DNA of 64,000 nucleotides from Pseudomonas paraglycinae (GTDB lineage Bacteria; Pseudomonadota; Gammaproteobacteria; Pseudomonadales; Pseudomonadaceae), in contig NZ_BQHR01000001.1 of the NCBI RefSeq assembly GCF_021601625.1, positions 124,001-188,000 on the forward strand, read 5' to 3'. The translations under genes were made by a program, and so were the position numbers. This document shows, piece after piece, positions 1 to 8,692 of the stretch. The notes beneath the pieces were generated by a model. It searched no databases and had not been told where the DNA came from. It saw nothing but the letters and a program-made list of their open reading frames with translations. Each line of letters begins with the position of its first letter. The stretch's first letter is position 1.

Positions 1-235
1 CCGTCCACAGGTGCAGCACCTCGTCCTCCGGCGCTTCGGCCAGGGCTTCGACCGTCGGCAGTGCCGCCATGAACCGGTCGAAGTAATTGAGCACGGTGCT
101 GACCTGAGTCTGCTGCAACATGATCTCGGACACCCACACCCGATACGGGTTGATGTTCTGTTGCCAGGGCAAATCATGGCGTCCGTGGCGGTCGAACCAT
201 TCCAGCACCGCCGTGGAAAACTGCTCCGCTCTCAT
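1..235 (-). CDS. mutY: A/G-specific adenine glycosylase MutY, N-terminal part (runs off the window)
   Basis: This is the first ~78 codons of MutY, which removes adenine mispaired with 8-oxoguanine in base excision repair. Reading the minus strand from 235, the protein contains [19 protein letters not shown] and the start of the helix-hairpin-helix glycosylase fold, the signature N-terminus of the family. The ATG overlaps the stop of the AsmA-like gene by four bases (ATGA, 232-235), so the two are probably translationally coupled. The C-terminal part, including the iron-sulphur cluster, lies outside the window. Confidence 0.93.
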   Translation of the reverse strand, partial: MRAEQFSTAVLEWFDRHGRHDLPWQQNINPYRVWVSEIMLQQTQVSTVLNYFDRFMAALPTVEALAEAPEDEVLHLWT

Positions 236-2457
236 CGCTTGAACAGCCCCTTCAATGCGTTTTTCAGTTCCGGGCTGACTTTGTCACCCAGTTTCTCGTC
301 GATTTTTTCGCTGATCTTGTCGCCGGCCAGTTTGCTCGCGACCTGGCCCATGCGTTCGTTGTCCACGCGGCAGGCCTTGGCGCCCAGTTCCAGCGGGCCA
401 CGGCAACGCAGCGGCCATTCGATGCCGACGAATTTGTCGCCGACCTGGCAGGCCGGGTCCGGCATGGCGCTGGTGTCACCTTCGACGATGATGCCGACGC
501 GATAGTCCATGCCCAGCACTTTGAGGTCGATATCGCCGTCACCGTTGACGCTCATGCCGGGGATGCGCACTTTCAGGTCCGGGTTGCTGGCCACGCCGTT
601 GCGGAAGGTCAGGTTGCCCTTGAGCTCCTGGAACGGCGTGTCCTTGCCGCGCGGCTCGCCGCTCAGGGATTTGCGGTTAAGGGTGGCGATGCCCTTGCAC
701 AGTTGCTGTTCAAGGTTGGCGTTGAGCAACACGCCGTTGTTGATCACGAAGCTGGCGTTGCCGTTGAGGGTTTCGATCAGCGCCTGCTGGCTGTTGCCGC
801 TACCGGTGACGGTGCTGGTGAGATTGACCAGACCCTTGACCGGCGGATTCTTGCCCTGGCTTTCGAGGATTTTCTCCACCGGCACCCGGTTGATCCGGGT
901 TTGCAGGTTCAGCACCGGCGCGGTCTGGCGCACGTCCAGCGTGCCCTTGGCTTCGAAGTCGCCGTTGTACAACTCGCCGCGCAGGTTCTCCAGGGTCAGC
1001 AGGCCACCCTGGCCGGTGGCTTTCAACGCGGCGTTCTGGATCGGCAGCTTGTCGAGGGTCAACTGGCCGAAGGTCAGGTCGGCATTTACGTCGAGTTTGC
1101 TCAGGCGCTCGACAGGAAACAGGCGCTCGGTGCTCCAGGCGCTTTTGCTCGGTTTTTCCGGCAGCGGTGTGCTGCCGGCACCCGCCATCGCATCGGCCTC
1201 GGTACTGGCGACTTCGGCCTGACGGACCTGGGTAGAGTTATTGGCTTTTTCCGATTTCGGCGGCAGGTAGCGGTCGACGTTGAAGGTGTCGGCCTTGAGG
1301 ACCGCTCGCAGCGATTGCTTGGCGAAATCTTCGACGGCGATGCGGCCGCTGAAGCTGCTGTCGTCGAGTTTCAGGTTGATGTTGTCCAGCGACACGCTGG
1401 TCGGCGTCGCGGCGACACGGCTGACCAGTTCAACCTTGCTCAGGCTGCCTTCGGCCATGGCCGGCAGGGTCTGGCCGATGCTGTCGACGAATTTCGCCAG
1501 GTCGAACTGGGCGATGGAAATCCCGCCGGTGATCTGTGGCGTCTTGTCCAGGTCGTTGGCCTTCAGTTCGCCCAGGGCGCGCAGCTGATTGACCGAGAGC
1601 TTGATGCCAGTCCATTCGGCGACGTTGGCGGCCTTGTCCAGCAACAGTTGGCCTTGAGCGGCGAAGGTCACGGTCTTGCCTTGCAACGGATCGCCGGCGA
1701 CCTCGCCGGACAGCTTCAGGTCTTCGAACTTGTAGCGTTGCAGGGCGCGCTCGAAGCGCAGCTCGCCGTTGAGCTCGGTGCGCACCCGCAGCACTGGCTG
1801 GTTGGTGCCGAGGAACGCGGTGGCTTTGACCGGGATGTTGGTCGAATCGTGAACCGCGCCGGTGCTCAGCTGGATGCTTTCGGCGCTGAATTGCTTGCCG
1901 GTCAGCTCGTCGTTGTATTCCACGCGGGCGTTGTTGACGGTCAGGCTGTCGATGTCGAGGCGGATCGGCTGGGCCGGTTTTTCCGGTTGCGCAGGGGCCT
2001 CGGGGGCGGTTTCGGCCGTGGTGGTTGGCGCCGGGGCGCTGCCGGCCTTGGGCGGCACCTTGCCGATGTCTTCCCAGTTGCCATGACCATTCTTGTCACG
2101 GTTCAGGCGCAGGTTCAGGCCTTCGACGCGCACGTCGCTCATCTGCACTTCTCGGCGCAGCAGCGGCAGCACGCGCACGGACAGGCCGAGCATCTGCAGG
2201 TCGGCGAACGGTTCGGCAGGCTTGGCCAGGGTCGCGACGCTGGCCTCGTGCAGTTCCAGGCCGAGCCACGGGAACAGGCTCCAGCCGATGTCGCCATTGA
2301 GCGTCAGCTCGATGTGGGCCTTGTCGCGGGCAATCTGGCGGATCTCGTCTTTGTAGTCGTTGGGATCAAACAGGTGGGTCAGGGCGAAGCCCGCCGCCAC
2401 AATGATCAGCAACAGCCCGAGAAGTACCAGACCCAGGATTTTGCCGAACGCTTTCAT
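232..2457 (-). CDS. AsmA family protein (inner-membrane-anchored, periplasmic)
   Basis: A 741-residue protein with a single N-terminal hydrophobic anchor (about residues 7-30) followed by a long periplasmic part. The N-terminal DPNDYKDEI segment and the C-terminal half match AsmA, a member of the family of large bridge-like or chaperone-like proteins linked to outer-membrane lipid and protein homeostasis. Low-complexity Ala/Pro/Thr and Glu-rich linkers lie near residues 135-165 and 400-440. Length is typical for AsmA. It precedes mutY with a four-base overlap, as in other Pseudomonas. The exact function is not settled for the family. Confidence 0.85.
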   Translation of the reverse strand: MKAFGKILGLVLLGLLLIIVAAGFALTHLFDPNDYKDEIRQIARDKAHIELTLNGDIGWSLFPWLGLELHEASVATLAKPAEPFADLQMLGLSVRVLPLLRREVQMSDVRVEGLNLRLNRDKNGHGNWEDIGKVPPKAGSAPAPTTTAETAPEAPAQPEKPAQPIRLDIDSLTVNNARVEYNDELTGKQFSAESIQLSTGAVHDSTNIPVKATAFLGTNQPVLRVRTELNGELRFERALQRYKFEDLKLSGEVAGDPLQGKTVTFAAQGQLLLDKAANVAEWTGIKLSVNQLRALGELKANDLDKTPQITGGISIAQFDLAKFVDSIGQTLPAMAEGSLSKVELVSRVAATPTSVSLDNINLKLDDSSFSGRIAVEDFAKQSLRAVLKADTFNVDRYLPPKSEKANNSTQVRQAEVASTEADAMAGAGSTPLPEKPSKSAWSTERLFPVERLSKLDVNADLTFGQLTLDKLPIQNAALKATGQGGLLTLENLRGELYNGDFEAKGTLDVRQTAPVLNLQTRINRVPVEKILESQGKNPPVKGLVNLTSTVTGSGNSQQALIETLNGNASFVINNGVLLNANLEQQLCKGIATLNRKSLSGEPRGKDTPFQELKGNLTFRNGVASNPDLKVRIPGMSVNGDGDIDLKVLGMDYRVGIIVEGDTSAMPDPACQVGDKFVGIEWPLRCRGPLELGAKACRVDNERMGQVASKLAGDKISEKIDEKLGDKVSPELKNALKGLFKR

Positions 2458-2811
2458 GGGCGAGTCCTTGTAAGTAGTCGAATTCGTAATTTAGCCGGGG
2501 AGTATAGCGCTGCATCAACCCGCGCTGTTGCGGTGTCCCGTGCAGCCTGCTGAACCGTGATGTACAGCGCTTCGACAACGATCGGCATCGGGGTTCCCCG
2601 GCATCAGGAGATCAGATGACTCAAAAAAGGTGATATCAGTTTGGTTTTTCTGTCACGTGCAAATGGTAACCTTCGCCCGTTCGTCCGCCCATCTGCGACT
2701 TAACGTCGCGCTTTCAAGGAGCTTCACCCGCAAAAAACGGTCATGCCTGCGTGCATAAAGGCCGGGGTGGGCAGTGGCTGGCGAACCATACTAATAATTG
2801 GGGGATACAAA
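2458..2811. other. Intergenic region between asmA-like gene and MFS transporter
   Basis: 354 bases between divergent genes. It must hold both promoters, but no sequence is close enough to consensus to call one firmly. On the minus strand, TATACT at 2506-2501 is a possible -10 for the asmA-like gene, but no good -35 is spaced for it. No repeat or gene was recognised. Confidence 0.4.
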
Positions 2812-4476
2812 ATGAGCACGACCATTACGGCGGACGGCTTCAAAGCCGATCAGCCCGGGTTCCTGTCCAAGGAACGCATCATCGCCAAGCCCGGTTTCAA
2901 CCGTTGGCTGGTCCCGCCGGCCGCTCTGGCCATTCACCTGTGCATCGGCATGGCCTACGGCTTCTCGGTGTTCTGGTTGCCGCTGTCCAAGGCACTGGGT
3001 GTAACCGCTCCGGTGGCTTGCGCACCGGACATGAGCTTCATCGCACAAGTCTTCTCGTCGCAATGCGACTGGCCGATCTCCATGCTCGGCTGGATCTACA
3101 CCCTGTTCTTCATCTTCCTCGGCTGCTCGGCAGCGATCTGGGGTGGCTGGCTCGAACACGCAGGTCCACGCAAGGCCGGCGTTGTATCGGCACTGTGCTG
3201 GTGCGGCGGTCTGCTGATTTCTGCGCTGGGGATCTATACCCACCAGATCTGGCTGATGTGGATCGGCTCCGGCGTGATCGGCGGTATCGGTCTGGGTCTG
3301 GGCTACATCTCGCCGGTTTCGACCCTGATCAAGTGGTTCCCGGACAAGCGCGGCATGGCGACCGGCATGGCGATCATGGGTTTCGGTGGTGGCGCGATGG
3401 TTGGTGCACCACTGGCGACCGCTCTGATGAGCCATTTCGCTTCGCCGACTGGCGTGGGCGTGTGGCAGAGCTTCGTGGCCATGGCCGCGATCTACTTCGT
3501 GTTCATGATCGGTGGCGCCTTGGCCTACCGCGTGCCGCCAACCGGCTGGAAGCCTGAAGGCTGGACCGCTCCGGCTAAGAAAGCCTCGAACGCGATGATC
3601 ACCCACCGTCACGTTCACGTGAATGTGGCGTGGAAAACCCCGCAATTCCGTCTGGTGTGGCTGGTGCTGTGCCTGAACGTGTCTGCCGGTATCGGCATCC
3701 TCGGCATGGCTTCGCCACTGTTGCAGGAAGTGTTCGGCGGCAAGCTGCTGGGTAACGATCTGCCGTTCGGTCAGCTGGACGCCGGTCAACTGGCTTCCAT
3801 CGCTGCGATTGCGGCCGGTTTCACCGGTCTGCTGAGCCTGTTCAACATCGGCGGTCGTTTCTTCTGGGCGTCGTTCTCGGACTACCTGGGCCGCAAGAAC
3901 ACTTACTTCGTGTTCTTCGCGCTGGGTTTTGCGCTGTACGCACTGATCCCGAACCTCGGTCACCTGGGCAACGTTGCGCTGTTCGTGGCGGCGTTCTGCA
4001 TCATCCTGTCGATGTACGGCGGTGGTTTTGCGACCGTTCCGGCCTATCTGGCCGACCTGTTTGGTACACAGATGGTTGGCGCGATCCACGGTCGTCTGCT
4101 GACGGCCTGGGCCGCCGCTGGCGTGCTGGGTCCGGTGCTGGTGAACTACCTGCGTGAGTATCAGCTGAGCATCGGTGTTGAACGCGCTGCCGCTTACGAC
4201 ATCACCCTGTACATCCTCGCTGGCCTGCTGGTGCTGGGCTTCCTGTGCAACCTGCTGGTGCGCCCGGTGGCCGACAAGTACTTCATGACCGACGCCGAAC
4301 TGGCCGCCGAACAGGCGCTGGGCCACGACAAGGGTGCTGATGCCAGCACCGTGCTGGAGTGGAAAGCCGCGCCGGGCAGCAAGCCATTGGCGATCGCTGC
4401 GTGGCTGGTGGTGGGGATTCCGTTGGCGTGGGGTGTGTGGGTGACCCTGCAGAAGACGGCGGTTCTATTCCACTAA
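2812..4476 (+). CDS. Major facilitator superfamily transporter, OFA (oxalate/formate antiporter)-like
   Basis: A 554-residue inner-membrane protein with about 12-14 hydrophobic segments and the MFS motif after helix 2 (around GPRKAGVV). The segments GLGYISPVSTLIKWFPDKRGMATG and GGGAMVGAPL resemble the OFA family, which moves small organic acids, but the substrate cannot be read from sequence. A loop between the first two helices contains the cysteines in VACAPD and SSQCDW. The ATG at 2812 is chosen over the in-frame upstream codon at 2743 because it follows GGGGGATACAAA and begins a normal short cytoplasmic N-terminus. It stands alone between asmA and the his cluster. Confidence 0.8.
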   Translation: MSTTITADGFKADQPGFLSKERIIAKPGFNRWLVPPAALAIHLCIGMAYGFSVFWLPLSKALGVTAPVACAPDMSFIAQVFSSQCDWPISMLGWIYTLFFIFLGCSAAIWGGWLEHAGPRKAGVVSALCWCGGLLISALGIYTHQIWLMWIGSGVIGGIGLGLGYISPVSTLIKWFPDKRGMATGMAIMGFGGGAMVGAPLATALMSHFASPTGVGVWQSFVAMAAIYFVFMIGGALAYRVPPTGWKPEGWTAPAKKASNAMITHRHVHVNVAWKTPQFRLVWLVLCLNVSAGIGILGMASPLLQEVFGGKLLGNDLPFGQLDAGQLASIAAIAAGFTGLLSLFNIGGRFFWASFSDYLGRKNTYFVFFALGFALYALIPNLGHLGNVALFVAAFCIILSMYGGGFATVPAYLADLFGTQMVGAIHGRLLTAWAAAGVLGPVLVNYLREYQLSIGVERAAAYDITLYILAGLLVLGFLCNLLVRPVADKYFMTDAELAAEQALGHDKGADASTVLEWKAAPGSKPLAIAAWLVVGIPLAWGVWVTLQKTAVLFH

Positions 4477-4489
4477 GATCGTTTATACC

Positions 4490-4602
4490 TGATCGTTCCC
4501 ACGCTCTGCGTGGGAATGCCTCCCTTTGACGCTCTGCGTCAGATCCGAAGTGGACGCAGAGCGTCCGGGGCTGCACTCCCACGCAGAGCGTGGGAGCGAT
4601 CA
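4490..4602. repeat. Palindromic intergenic repeat, copy A of the TGATCGTTCCCACGC family
   Basis: The ends are inverted copies of TGATCGTTCCCACGC, and inside lies a second inverted pair around GACGCTCTGCGTC and GACGCAGAGCGTC. The whole unit can fold into a long branched hairpin. Related copies are at 16642-16674, 42022-42130 and 57021-57138, with a fragment at 44977-45001. The location between the MFS gene stop and the hisB promoter is typical of such elements. Confidence 0.8.
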
Positions 4603-4703
4603 GCGCCTTTCGATGCTTGTATGGACATGTCTATCCCCGACAGCACGGGGTTCTATCCGTCAGTCATTCCACCTCTCATGTTTCTGTTTTGGCCCCGCGC
4701 CCC

Positions 4704-4709
4704 TATAAT
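4704..4709 (+). promoter_or_regulatory. Candidate -10 element of the hisB promoter
   Basis: A perfect TATAAT lies 38 bases before the hisB start. The correctly spaced -35 region is poor, so this may need an activator or may not be the main promoter. Called only from consensus match and position. Confidence 0.4.
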
Positions 4710-4747
4710 GGCTGCCTTTTTCGCCCAATGATTTTGCGGAGCTGGTG

Positions 4748-5341
4748 ATGGCCGAACGTAAGGCGTCTGTCGAGCGCGACACTCTGGAAACCCAGATCAA
4801 AGCCTCGATCAACCTTGATGGCACCGGAAAGGCCCGATTCGATATCGGTGTTCCTTTTCTTGAGCACATGCTGGATCAGATCGCCCGTCACGGGCTGATC
4901 GACCTGGATATCGAATGCAAGGGCGATCTGCATATCGACGACCACCATACGGTGGAAGACGTCGGTATCACCCTCGGCCAGGCCTTCGCGCAAGCCATTG
5001 GCGACAAGAAAGGCATCCGTCGCTACGGCCACGCCTACGTGCCGCTCGATGAAGCGCTGTCGCGCGTGGTGATCGACTTCTCCGGCCGCCCAGGCCTGCA
5101 GATGCACGTGCCGTACACCCGCGCCACCGTTGGCGGCTTCGACGTCGACCTGTTCCAGGAATTCTTCCAGGGCTTCGTCAACCACGCGCTGGTCAGCCTG
5201 CACATCGACAACCTGCGCGGCACCAACACCCACCACCAGATCGAAACCGTGTTCAAGGCATTCGGCCGCGCGCTGCGCATGGCCGTCGAGCTGGATGACC
5301 GCATGGCCGGCCAGATGCCTTCGACCAAGGGCGTCCTGTAA
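4748..5341 (+). CDS. hisB: Imidazoleglycerol-phosphate dehydratase
   Basis: Dehydrates imidazole glycerol phosphate to imidazole acetol phosphate in histidine biosynthesis. The 197-residue protein is the monofunctional form, without the phosphatase domain fused in E. coli HisB. The metal-binding histidine motifs are visible: [20 protein letters not shown] and, near the C-terminus, NTHHQIE. The ATG at 4748 is preferred to the GTG at 4745 because GGAG at 4737-4740 has better spacing. Its stop overlaps the hisH start (TAATG), so the two are coupled. Confidence 0.97.
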   Translation: MAERKASVERDTLETQIKASINLDGTGKARFDIGVPFLEHMLDQIARHGLIDLDIECKGDLHIDDHHTVEDVGITLGQAFAQAIGDKKGIRRYGHAYVPLDEALSRVVIDFSGRPGLQMHVPYTRATVGGFDVDLFQEFFQGFVNHALVSLHIDNLRGTNTHHQIETVFKAFGRALRMAVELDDRMAGQMPSTKGVL

Positions 5342-5979
5342 TGCAGACGGTTGCAGTTATCGATTACGGCATGGGCAACCTGCACTCGGTGGCCAAGGCC
5401 CTCGAGCACGTTGGTGCCGGCAAGGTGCTGATCACCAGTGATGCGGCAGTGATCCGCGAAGCCGACCGGGTGGTTTTCCCCGGCGTCGGCGCGATTCGCG
5501 ATTGCATGGCGGAGATCCGTCGCCTCGGTTTCGATTCGCTGGTGGGTGAAGTCAGTCAGGATCGTCCGTTCCTCGGCATCTGCGTCGGCATGCAAGCCTT
5601 GCTCGACAGCAGCGAAGAGAACGACGGCGTCGACTGCATCGGCCTGTTCCCGGGCGCGGTGAAGTTCTTCGGCAAAGACCTGCATGAAGACGGCGAGCAC
5701 CTGAAAGTCCCGCACATGGGCTGGAACGAAGTGAAGCAGGCGGTGGATCACCCGCTGTGGCACAACATTCCGGACCTGGCGCGTTTCTACTTCGTGCACA
5801 GCTATTACATCGCCGCCGGTAACCCGCGGCAGGTGGTGGGCAGCGGTCATTACGGCGTCGATTTCGCCGCGGCGCTGGCCGAAGGTTCGCGTTTCGCCGT
5901 GCAGTTCCACCCGGAGAAGAGCCATACCCATGGCCTGCAATTGCTGCAGAACTTCGCTGCGTGGGACGGTCGCTGGTAA
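5341..5979 (+). CDS. hisH: Imidazole glycerol phosphate synthase, glutaminase subunit
   Basis: The class I glutamine amidotransferase subunit that supplies ammonia to HisF. The 212 residues include the oxyanion segment FPGVGA, the nucleophile Cys81 in GICVGMQ, and His190/Glu192 in FHPEKS, which completes the triad. It overlaps hisB by one base at the start and is followed directly by a DUF2164 gene whose ATG abuts its stop. HisF, its partner, is 1.1 kb downstream in the same cluster. Confidence 0.97.
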   Translation: MQTVAVIDYGMGNLHSVAKALEHVGAGKVLITSDAAVIREADRVVFPGVGAIRDCMAEIRRLGFDSLVGEVSQDRPFLGICVGMQALLDSSEENDGVDCIGLFPGAVKFFGKDLHEDGEHLKVPHMGWNEVKQAVDHPLWHNIPDLARFYFVHSYYIAAGNPRQVVGSGHYGVDFAAALAEGSRFAVQFHPEKSHTHGLQLLQNFAAWDGRW

Positions 5980-6240
5980 ATGGCCGTCAAGAAATCCAAG
6001 CCGCCGATCCTGACCCTCACTCCCGAGCAGGAGAGTGAAGCCAACCGCAAGATTCAGCGGTTCATGGAGGATCGTTTCGAACTGGACCTGGGTTCGTTCG
6101 AGGCGGCGGAAATTCTTGAGCTGTTTACCCGCGAAATTGCTCCGCACTATTACAACAGGGCGATTTTCGATGTGCAGACCCACCTCAAGGAGCGGTTTGA
6201 AAGCATCGAAAGCGACCTGTGGGCGCTCGAGAAGAATTAG
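5980..6240 (+). CDS. DUF2164 family protein
   Basis: An 86-residue cytoplasmic protein, mostly helical, with no signal peptide or membrane segment. The charged stretch KIQRFMEDRFELDLGSFEAAEIL and the following IAPHYYNRAIFD match the DUF2164 family, whose function is unknown. Its ATG immediately follows the hisH stop codon, so it is almost surely co-translated with the histidine genes in this organism. Whether this position has any bearing on histidine synthesis is not known. Confidence 0.8.
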   Translation: MAVKKSKPPILTLTPEQESEANRKIQRFMEDRFELDLGSFEAAEILELFTREIAPHYYNRAIFDVQTHLKERFESIESDLWALEKN

Positions 6241-6246
6241 GGCAGC

Positions 6247-6322
6247 GGCAAGCTTCAAGCTGCAAGCTGCAAGAAGTACACACGCGTGCGCGCTTGCAGC
6301 TTATGGCTTGCAGCTTGCAGCT
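6247..6322. repeat. Inverted repeat built from GCTTGCAGCTT units inside the his cluster
   Basis: The left half carries direct copies of AAGCTGCAAGC. The right half carries the inverse (GCTTGCAGCTT) after a ~20-base spacer with CACGCGTGCG. The transcript could form a strong stem-loop between the DUF2164 gene and hisA. It has no following T-run, so it is not a classical terminator. This looks like one of the short dispersed repeats of fluorescent pseudomonads. Confidence 0.7.
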
Positions 6323-6342
6323 CTTTTGACGAAGGAAAAAGC

Positions 6343-7080
6343 ATGCTGATTATTCCCGCTATCGATCTTAAAGACGGTGCCTGCGTACGTCTGCGCCAGG
6401 GCCGCATGGAAGATTCCACAGTGTTCTCCGATGACCCGGTGAGCATGGCTGCCAAGTGGGTGGAGGGCGGCTGCCGCCGTCTGCATCTGGTCGACCTGAA
6501 CGGCGCTTTCGAAGGCCAGCCGGTCAACGGCGAAGTGGTGACCGCGATCGCCAAGCGCTACCCGACCCTGCCGATCCAGATCGGCGGCGGCATCCGTTCG
6601 CTGGAAACCATCGAGCACTACGTCAAGGCTGGCGTCAGCTATGTGATCATCGGCACCAAAGCGGTGAAGGATCCGGCGTTCGTCGCTGAAGCCTGCCGCG
6701 CGTTCCCGGGCAAGATCATCGTCGGTCTGGATGCCAAGGACGGTTTTGTCGCCACCGATGGCTGGGCTGAAATCAGCACCGTGCAGGTTATCGATCTGGC
6801 CAAGCAGTTTGAAGCCGACGGCGTGTCCTCGATCGTTTATACCGACATCGCCAAAGACGGCATGATGCAGGGCTGCAACGTTCCGTTCACCGCTGCGCTG
6901 GCTGCTGCCACCAAGATCCCGGTGATCGCTTCCGGCGGCATTCACAACCTGGGTGACATCAAGTCGCTGCTCGACGCCAAGGCACCGGGCATCATCGGCG
7001 CCATCACCGGCCGGGCGATCTACGAAGGCACTCTCGACGTCGCCGAAGCGCAAGCTTTCTGCGATTCGTACCAAGGCTGA
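6343..7080 (+). CDS. hisA: Phosphoribosylformimino-5-aminoimidazole carboxamide ribotide isomerase
   Basis: Catalyses the Amadori-type isomerisation of ProFAR to PRFAR, the substrate of HisHF. The 245-residue beta/alpha barrel shows the N-terminal catalytic Asp8 (IPAIDLKDG), the phosphate-binding GGGIRS and the late ASGGIHN motif. The ATG at 6343 follows GAAGGA with good spacing, so the longer upstream in-frame extension across the repeat is rejected. It lies 9 bases before hisF. Confidence 0.97.
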   Translation: MLIIPAIDLKDGACVRLRQGRMEDSTVFSDDPVSMAAKWVEGGCRRLHLVDLNGAFEGQPVNGEVVTAIAKRYPTLPIQIGGGIRSLETIEHYVKAGVSYVIIGTKAVKDPAFVAEACRAFPGKIIVGLDAKDGFVATDGWAEISTVQVIDLAKQFEADGVSSIVYTDIAKDGMMQGCNVPFTAALAAATKIPVIASGGIHNLGDIKSLLDAKAPGIIGAITGRAIYEGTLDVAEAQAFCDSYQG

Positions 7081-7089
7081 GGACTGACC

Positions 7090-7860
7090 ATGGCGCTGGC
7101 CAAACGCATCATCCCTTGCCTGGACGTGGACAACGGCCGGGTCGTCAAAGGTGTGAAGTTCGAGAACATCCGTGACGCCGGCGACCCGGTGGAAATCGCC
7201 CGTCGCTACGACGAGCAGGGTGCCGACGAGATTACCTTTCTCGACATCACCGCCAGCGTCGATGGCCGTGACACCACGCTGCACACCGTCGAGCGCATGG
7301 CCAGTCAGGTGTTCATTCCGCTGACCGTCGGCGGTGGCGTGCGGACCGTGCAGGACATCCGCAACCTGCTCAACGCCGGTGCGGACAAGGTGTCGATCAA
7401 CACCGCTGCTGTGTTCAACCCGGAATTCGTCGGCGAAGCGGCGCAGCATTTCGGCTCGCAATGCATTGTCGTCGCCATCGACGCAAAGAAGGTTTCGGGC
7501 CCGGGCGAAACCCTGCGCTGGGAGATCTTCACCCACGGCGGTCGCAAACCGACCGGCCTCGACGCCGTCGAGTGGGCGAAGAAAATGGAAGGCCTGGGTG
7601 CCGGTGAAATCCTCCTGACCAGCATGGATCAGGACGGTATGAAAAACGGCTTCGACCTCGGTGTGACCCGCGCCATCAGCGATGCGCTGGGCATTCCGGT
7701 GATCGCTTCCGGCGGCGTCGGCAACCTGCAGCATCTGGCTGACGGCATTCTTGAAGGCCACGCCAGTGCAGTACTGGCGGCGAGTATTTTCCACTTCGGC
7801 GAATACACCGTTCAAGAAGCCAAGGCCTACATGGCCAAACGCGGCATCGTAATGCGTTAA
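7090..7860 (+). CDS. hisF: Imidazole glycerol phosphate synthase, cyclase subunit
   Basis: A 256-residue beta/alpha barrel that, with HisH, converts PRFAR and ammonia to imidazole glycerol phosphate and AICAR. The N-terminal [13 protein letters not shown] carries the first catalytic aspartate. VGGGVRT and IASGGVGN are the two phosphate-binding loops, and VAIDAKK holds the second catalytic aspartate. Length and motifs are standard. It is the last his gene of the cluster. Confidence 0.97.
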   Translation: MALAKRIIPCLDVDNGRVVKGVKFENIRDAGDPVEIARRYDEQGADEITFLDITASVDGRDTTLHTVERMASQVFIPLTVGGGVRTVQDIRNLLNAGADKVSINTAAVFNPEFVGEAAQHFGSQCIVVAIDAKKVSGPGETLRWEIFTHGGRKPTGLDAVEWAKKMEGLGAGEILLTSMDQDGMKNGFDLGVTRAISDALGIPVIASGGVGNLQHLADGILEGHASAVLAASIFHFGEYTVQEAKAYMAKRGIVMR

Positions 7861-7884
7861 ACATCCATACAGGCCAGTGGACAG

Positions 7885-7919
7885 CATGGCGTACCCAAGG
7901 CACTCTTGGGCACGCCATG
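7885..7919. repeat. Strong imperfect palindrome between hisF and the binding-protein gene
   Basis: CATGGCGTACCCAAG and CTTGGGCACGCCATG pair at 14 of 15 positions around a five-base loop. No T-run follows, so it is not a normal intrinsic terminator. It sits 17 bases before the next start codon, where it could act as an operator, an mRNA-stability hairpin or a translation-modulating structure. Confidence 0.6.
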
Positions 7920-7936
7920 GATTTCGGTAGCCCGAC

Positions 7937-8692
7937 ATGATCAAACGCCTGCTTCTCGCCCTCGCCAGTGCCTCCTTGTTGTTGATCAACACCGGCCACG
8001 CCGAGGAAAGTCCCGACACCGATCTGGTGCTCCTCACCGAAAACTTCCCGCCGTACAACATGGCGAAGAACGGCAAGAATTTCGCTCAGGATGAAAACAT
8101 CAACGGCATCGCCACGGACATCGTGCGCGAGATGTTCAAGCGTGCCGGCATCACTTACAGCCTGACCCTGCGTTTCCCATGGGAGCGGGTCTACAAGCTG
8201 GCGCTGGAGAATCCCGGCTACGGTGCGTTCGTCATGGCACGCCTGCCGGATCGCGAAAAGCTCTTCAAGTGGGTCGGCCCGATCGGCCCGGACGACTGGG
8301 TCATGCTGGCCAGGGCCGACAGCAAGATCACCCTCGAAACCCTCAATGACGCGCGCAAATACAAGATCGGCGCCTACAAGGGCGATGCGATTGCCGAGAC
8401 TCTGACCAAGCAGGGTTTGAAGCCGGTGGTGGTGCTGCGTGATCAGGACAACGCCAAAAAACTCGTCAGCGGCCAGATCGACCTCTGGGCCACCGGCGAT
8501 CCTGCCGGGCGTTATCTGGCGCGGCAGGATGGCGTGACCGGCCTGAAAACCGTACTGCGTTTCAACAGCGCCGAACTGTATCTGGCGCTGAACAAGGACG
8601 TGCCGGACGAAGCCGTTGCCAAGCTTCAGGCGGCGCTCGAACAGATGCGCAAGGACGGCGTGGTCGACGAGATCATGGGGCGGTATCTGTAG
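7937..8692 (+). CDS. Periplasmic solute-binding protein, amino-acid type (family 3)
   Basis: A 251-residue protein with a Sec signal peptide (about residues 1-23, ending ...NTGHAEES). The following TENFPPYN, GIATDIVREMF and LPDREKLFKWVGPI are typical of family 3 (amino-acid type) binding proteins. No permease or ATPase genes are nearby, so it may serve a distant transporter or act in sensing. Its 3' end overlaps the convergent Vps62-like gene by 20 bases. The ligand cannot be assigned. Confidence 0.8.
   Translation: MIKRLLLALASASLLLINTGHAEESPDTDLVLLTENFPPYNMAKNGKNFAQDENINGIATDIVREMFKRAGITYSLTLRFPWERVYKLALENPGYGAFVMARLPDREKLFKWVGPIGPDDWVMLARADSKITLETLNDARKYKIGAYKGDAIAETLTKQGLKPVVVLRDQDNAKKLVSGQIDLWATGDPAGRYLARQDGVTGLKTVLRFNSAELYLALNKDVPDEAVAKLQAALEQMRKDGVVDEIMGRYL

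Noticed and set aside
703-2553. Open frame of 616 codons on the plus strand opposite the AsmA-like gene
   Set aside because: It lies antisense to a gene with clear signatures and has no recognised motif; such frames are common in high-GC DNA.
4510-4731. Small frames over the palindromic repeat before hisB
   Set aside because: They are produced by the repeat sequence itself (Arg-rich AERGSD-type peptides typical of such palindromes).
6301-8076. Open frame of 591 codons on the minus strand across hisA and hisF
   Set aside because: It is antisense to two unmistakable enzymes and the product has no family features.
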